Of a DNA stretch of 64,000 nt, positions 61,007 to 64,000 are shown one piece after another (position 1 is the stretch's first letter; each line of letters opens with the position of its first letter). The stretch lies in assembly GCF_030440515.1 (NCBI RefSeq), contig NZ_CP076543.1:2232001-2296000 (forward strand), in the 5' to 3' direction. The notes beneath the pieces are model-generated. The model was not told the DNA's origin. It did no database searches and saw nothing but the letters and a program-made list of their open reading frames with translations. Made by a program: the position numbers and the translations under genes. The DNA is from Streptomyces xanthophaeus. GTDB taxonomy: Bacteria; Actinomycetota; Actinomycetes; Streptomycetales; Streptomycetaceae.

Positions 61007-61924
61007 TCAGCCCGCCGCGACCTCGGGCAGCCAGGCCGGCAGCGCCTCGGTACGCGCCAGCCATGCGGCCGGCAGCACGGCGTCACCGCGCGCGCCCAGC
61101 ACCCCGCCGACGATCGCGCAGGTCGTGTCGACGTCCCCGCCCACCTGCGCGGTGGTCCAGAACGCCCGCTCGTAGTCGTCCAGCGCCCGCGCCGCCGACC
61201 ACAGGGCGAACGGCACCGTGTCGTGCGCGCTCGTACGCCGCCCGCAGCCCAGGACCGCCGCGACCGTGGTGGCGTCGCCGTAGTCCAGCATGTCCCGCGC
61301 GCGCCGCAGCCCCGCGCCCACCGCGCTGCGCGGCACCAGTGCGATCACCCCGTCCAGCAGGTCGGAGGCCTTCGGCGGGCCGTCGGTGCCCGCGGCCAGT
61401 GCCGCCGCAGCTGCGACGGCCATCGCCCCGCACACGGCCTCACGGTGCTGGTGGGTGGTGTAGGCGGAGATCTCCGCCTGGTGGGTGGCCTGCTCCGGGT
61501 CGTCGGCGTACCAGGCACCGAGGGGCGCGATGCGCATCGCGGCGCCGTTGCCCCACGAGCCCTGCCCGTTGAACAGTTCGGCGGCCAGCGTGCGCCAGTC
61601 CTGCCCCTCCCGCACCAGACGCAGCATCCGGTTCACCGCCGGCCCGTAGCCACGGTCGAAGTCGTGGTGGTGGGCGAAGGAACTCGCGAGCGCGTCCTGG
61701 TCGATCCGCCCGTGGTCGGCCAGCACGGCCACCACCGAGCAGGCCATCTCGGTGTCGTCGGTCCACTGCCACGCCTCGGCGCCGGTGGGCAGCTCGCGCC
61801 GTTTGAGCAGCGGGTAGTTCACGGGGACGAAGTACTGGGAGCCCAGGGCGTCCCCCAGCGCCAGCCCTCGGAGGCTGGCCATGGCGCGCGCGTAGCGCCG
61901 TTCGGGAGTGGAATCAGGCGTCAT
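61007..61924 (-). CDS. ADP-ribosylglycohydrolase family protein
   Basis: A 305-residue DraG/ARH-family hydrolase that removes ADP-ribose or related groups using two Mg ions. Metal-ligand motifs are visible: GLALGDALGS near the N-terminus, WTDDTEMA (around 53-60), and GGDVDTTCAIVGG (around 260-272). Target is unknown; the family includes protein de-ADP-ribosylating enzymes and ADP-ribosyl-sugar hydrolases. No ADP-ribosyltransferase gene is adjacent. The histidine phosphatase gene lies 11 bp upstream in the same direction, so an operon is likely. Confidence 0.92.
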   Translation of the reverse strand: MTPDSTPERRYARAMASLRGLALGDALGSQYFVPVNYPLLKRRELPTGAEAWQWTDDTEMACSVVAVLADHGRIDQDALASSFAHHHDFDRGYGPAVNRMLRLVREGQDWRTLAAELFNGQGSWGNGAAMRIAPLGAWYADDPEQATHQAEISAYTTHQHREAVCGAMAVAAAAALAAGTDGPPKASDLLDGVIALVPRSAVGAGLRRARDMLDYGDATTVAAVLGCGRRTSAHDTVPFALWSAARALDDYERAFWTTAQVGGDVDTTCAIVGGVLGARGDAVLPAAWLARTEALPAWLPEVAAG

Positions 61925-61935
61925 CGCGGGCCACT

Positions 61936-62595
61936 CTAGCCGTCCAGGTCATAAGGCTCGGGTGTGGTCCACCGCTCAAACGGGCGGTCCAGCCGGTACC
62001 GGCCGTCCGGGCCGAGCAGGAGCACCCGGAATTCGCCGTTGCCCGGATTGGACAGGGCCTCGAATTCGGCCACGGACCAGTGGAACCAGCGCATGCAGAA
62101 CAGCCGCATCGTCAGGCCGTGCGTCACCAGGAGCACGTTCTCGGGATGGTCGGGCGCCTCGAAGCTGCGGTAGAGACTCTCCAGGAAGGACCCGACCCTG
62201 TCGTACACGTCGGCTCCCGACTCGCCCTGCGCGAACCGGTAGAAGAAGTGGCCGTAGGCGTCCCGGTACGCCTTCTGCAGCCGTACGTCGTTCTGGTCCT
62301 GCCAGTTGCCCCAGTCCTGCTCGCGCAGGCGCGGCTCCTCGCGCATCCGCACCCGCGTCGGGTCCAGCCGGAGCTCCCGGAAGGTCTGCAGGGTGCGGCG
62401 GTACGGGGAAACGTACGCGCTGATCGTCTCGGTGCCGAAGAGCTCACGCAGCCGGACGCCTGCCGCCGACGCCTGCTCGCGCCCGGCAGGGGTGAGCCGC
62501 AGGGCGTGGTCGGGCTCCCGCTCGTACACGGAGTCGTCGGCGTTCCCCTCCGATTCCCCATGCCGGACAAGGACGATGCGCCGTGGTCGAACCAT
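61936..62595 (-). CDS. histidine phosphatase (phosphoglycerate mutase-like)
   Basis: A 219-residue branch-1 histidine phosphatase. The nucleophile motif is VLVRHGESEGN (His12), a second Arg lies in SPYRRTLQT, the acid-base Glu in EEPRLREQDWG, and the second His in LLVTHGLTMR. It could act on phospho-sugars, nucleotides or polyphosphorylated metabolites. It precedes the ADP-ribosylglycohydrolase gene. Confidence 0.92.
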   Translation of the reverse strand: MVRPRRIVLVRHGESEGNADDSVYEREPDHALRLTPAGREQASAAGVRLRELFGTETISAYVSPYRRTLQTFRELRLDPTRVRMREEPRLREQDWGNWQDQNDVRLQKAYRDAYGHFFYRFAQGESGADVYDRVGSFLESLYRSFEAPDHPENVLLVTHGLTMRLFCMRWFHWSVAEFEALSNPGNGEFRVLLLGPDGRYRLDRPFERWTTPEPYDLDG

Positions 62596-62669
62596 TCCAC
62601 GAGCCTATTCGGCGACCGGGCGGCCCGCCGACCGGGCACGCCGACGGGACCCCGGCGATCGTCGTACGG

Positions 62670-63275
62670 TCATACCGTCCAGGAGGGTTCGAGGTCGACG
62701 ACATCGCCGGTGAGGGCCTCGACATCGGCCTGGATCTGGGCGCGCAGGGAGAGCCGCTCGACCCGCTCCTGCCGGTACTTGCCGTGCTCGGCGGCGGCGT
62801 GCCACATCGAGAGCACCAGGAACTCCCGGCCCGGGGCCTCCCCGAAGAGGCCGCGGACCATACCGGGCGAGCCCGCCATCGCCGGGTTCCACACCTTCTC
62901 CTGCATGAGGGCGAAGTGGTCGACCCGGCCCTCCCGGACCCGCGTGTGCGCGACCCGTACGACGTCGGCATCGGTGAAGCGCGGCTCGAAGCCGGTCTTC
63001 ACGTCGAAGCGGTGGTCGAAGAGCGTGACCCGCAGATCGGTGTAGGTGCCGTTCTGGGAGGCGGCCAGCCGGTCGTGCGAGCGGGCCATGAAGGAGTCGT
63101 AGAAGGACCGGCTCTCCCAGAACGCGAAGACATGCGCGACCCCCTGCCGGCCCCGGCTCCAGCCGCCGCCCTGCCCCCGGAATCCCGGCTCACCCGGCAG
63201 CCCCGCCCATTTTCGCTGCCCGCGCTCGAACCCGCGTCGGTCCGTCACCGTGCAGCGAATCCACTTGACCAGCAC
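62670..63275 (-). CDS. DUF4937 / YdbC-like monooxygenase-fold protein
   Basis: A 201-residue protein from a GTG at 63275 (VLVKWIRCTVTD). Two ABM-like ferredoxin-fold halves are apparent, the first with AHVFAFWESRSFYDSFM and the second with REFLVLSMWHAAAEHGKYRQERV, as in DUF4937 proteins. Function is unknown; members are thought to handle small reactive compounds. The ribosome site is weak. Confidence 0.8.
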   Translation of the reverse strand: MLVKWIRCTVTDRRGFERGQRKWAGLPGEPGFRGQGGGWSRGRQGVAHVFAFWESRSFYDSFMARSHDRLAASQNGTYTDLRVTLFDHRFDVKTGFEPRFTDADVVRVAHTRVREGRVDHFALMQEKVWNPAMAGSPGMVRGLFGEAPGREFLVLSMWHAAAEHGKYRQERVERLSLRAQIQADVEALTGDVVDLEPSWTV

Positions 63276-63307
63276 TGCGCCATCGTACGGGCCAGGCGCG
63301 GCCCCGG

Positions 63308-64000
63308 TCAGTCCTCGGCGCGGTGGATCCGCACCAGTTCCGCCGCGTCCCGATCGGACAGCCGAAGCCCGAACTCCCGGTCGAGCAGGGCGAGCAGCCC
63401 GTCCGGGCCGACGATCTCCTGCTCGGCCCGGCCGTCGGGGTGCAGCCGGGTCAGTTCCCGCCCGACGAGCGCCTGGCGGACGCCGTCGCCCGGCTGCTGG
63501 ACGATCAGCCGCCCGGCGAAGGAGGAGGCGGGATGGCTGGAGCTGTAGTGGTTGAGTACGACGTAGTCGACGGGGTGGTAGCGCTGCGGGGAGAAGGCGT
63601 ACAGATCCCGCCAGGTGTCGCCGCGCAGCAGGCACAGCGCGAGGACGCCGTCCTCCTCCTCGCGGACGCGGTACGTCCACTCACCTTGCCGCGCCTCGGC
63701 GCCCGGCCGTCCCAGCGGCACCGGCTCCCGGGGCCCCTGGAAGCCGAACCCGGCGTCGCACAGCCACGGTTCACCCTCTACGGTGACGACGAGGACGGCG
63801 TGCGTCACCGCGAGGACCGAGTCCCCGCGGGTGCGGTTGCGGGCACCGCGCCCGGAGACCTCGAAGCCGATCCGCTCCAGGGCGGCGGCCAGCAGCGAGT
63901 TCTGCTCGTAGCAGTAGCCGCCGCGGCGGTGGTGCACGAGCTTGTCCTCGATCGACTTGAGGTCCAGCGCGACGGGGCGGCCGAGCAGGACGTCCAGGCT
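63308..64000 (-). CDS. arylamine N-acetyltransferase, 5' end beyond the window
   Basis: The last 231 codons of an acetyl-CoA:arylamine N-acetyltransferase. The catalytic Cys lies in RRGGYCYEQN, the His in VTHAVLVV and the Asp in LCDAGFGFQG, the complete Cys-His-Asp triad. The frame is open to the window edge (SLDVLLGRPVALDLK), matching the N-terminal helix domain of the family, so the start lies outside. It acetylates arylamines, or amide-forming substrates in antibiotic pathways. Confidence 0.93.
   Translation of the reverse strand, partial: SLDVLLGRPVALDLKSIEDKLVHHRRGGYCYEQNSLLAAALERIGFEVSGRGARNRTRGDSVLAVTHAVLVVTVEGEPWLCDAGFGFQGPREPVPLGRPGAEARQGEWTYRVREEEDGVLALCLLRGDTWRDLYAFSPQRYHPVDYVVLNHYSSSHPASSFAGRLIVQQPGDGVRQALVGRELTRLHPDGRAEQEIVGPDGLLALLDREFGLRLSDRDAAELVRIHRAED

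Noticed and set aside
1..64000. CRISPR array, prophage, insertion sequence, tRNA or rRNA gene
   Set aside because: Looked for regularly spaced repeats, transposase or integrase motifs and cloverleaf or rRNA signatures; none was found.

Overview
The window is very GC-rich chromosomal DNA with strong third-position GC bias, many GTG starts, ATGA/GTGA stop-start overlaps and few TTA codons. Together with hrdB, a WhiH-type sporulation regulator, actinobacterial topoisomerase IV genes, a SARP-type regulator and a c-di-AMP riboswitch before a cell-wall peptidase, this points to a Streptomyces or close relative. From memory, the central order (whiH, hrdB, parE, transporter and two-component genes, citrate synthase pair, parC, M16 peptidases, M23 peptidase, GntR, ptsH, GNAT-ligase) follows the core chromosome of S. 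coelicolor, so most of the window is conserved housekeeping DNA with small accessory insertions.

Positions 1-6.6 kb hold a lipoprotein overlapping a phosphopantetheinyl transferase, then a compact accessory island: a 21-codon peptide gene with a TTA codon, a 118-residue unknown protein, and a convergent TrmB/LuxR-type regulator that also has a TTA codon. A GlxA-type AraC regulator, two small membrane proteins and an M20 peptidase follow. Positions 6.6-14.4 kb carry a divergent MurE-type ligase, thymidine kinase, a phosphodiesterase-like protein, DUF5998 and a large GNAT/acyl-CoA-ligase fusion. Positions 14.4-24.7 kb carry HPr, a GntR regulator, the riboswitch-controlled M23 peptidase, a two-gene M16 peptidase operon, parC and an Mrr-nuclease/TerD fusion.

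Positions 24.7-38.1 kb carry a COG0523 GTPase, a divergent citrate synthase pair (one partner fused to a DNA-binding domain, with a strong inverted repeat between them), a large SARP regulator divergent from a hemerythrin/DUF4267/cupin operon with three 11-bp direct repeats between, and a CitAB-like two-component system convergent with a carboxylate symporter operon. Positions 38.2-51.7 kb carry parE, a small zinc-ribbon protein, a trypsin-like protease, hrdB, whiH, an ABC transporter fusion, a Nudix regulator with its likely operator, a glycogen-debranching-like protein and DUF4192. Positions 51.7-64 kb carry a RecQ helicase with an unusual C-terminus, rnhB, a TetR/MFS efflux pair with two near-identical operators, a DUF4173-type membrane protein, an ADP-ribosylglycohydrolase, a histidine phosphatase, a DUF4937 protein and the 3' part of an arylamine N-acetyltransferase.

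The most novel-looking candidate is the TTA-containing peptide / unknown protein / TrmB-LuxR trio at 1.8-3.3 kb. The Mrr-TerD fusion, the SARP-repeat/hemerythrin unit and the self-regulated-looking HTH-citrate synthase are also worth following. No CRISPR array, insertion sequence, rRNA or tRNA gene was seen.
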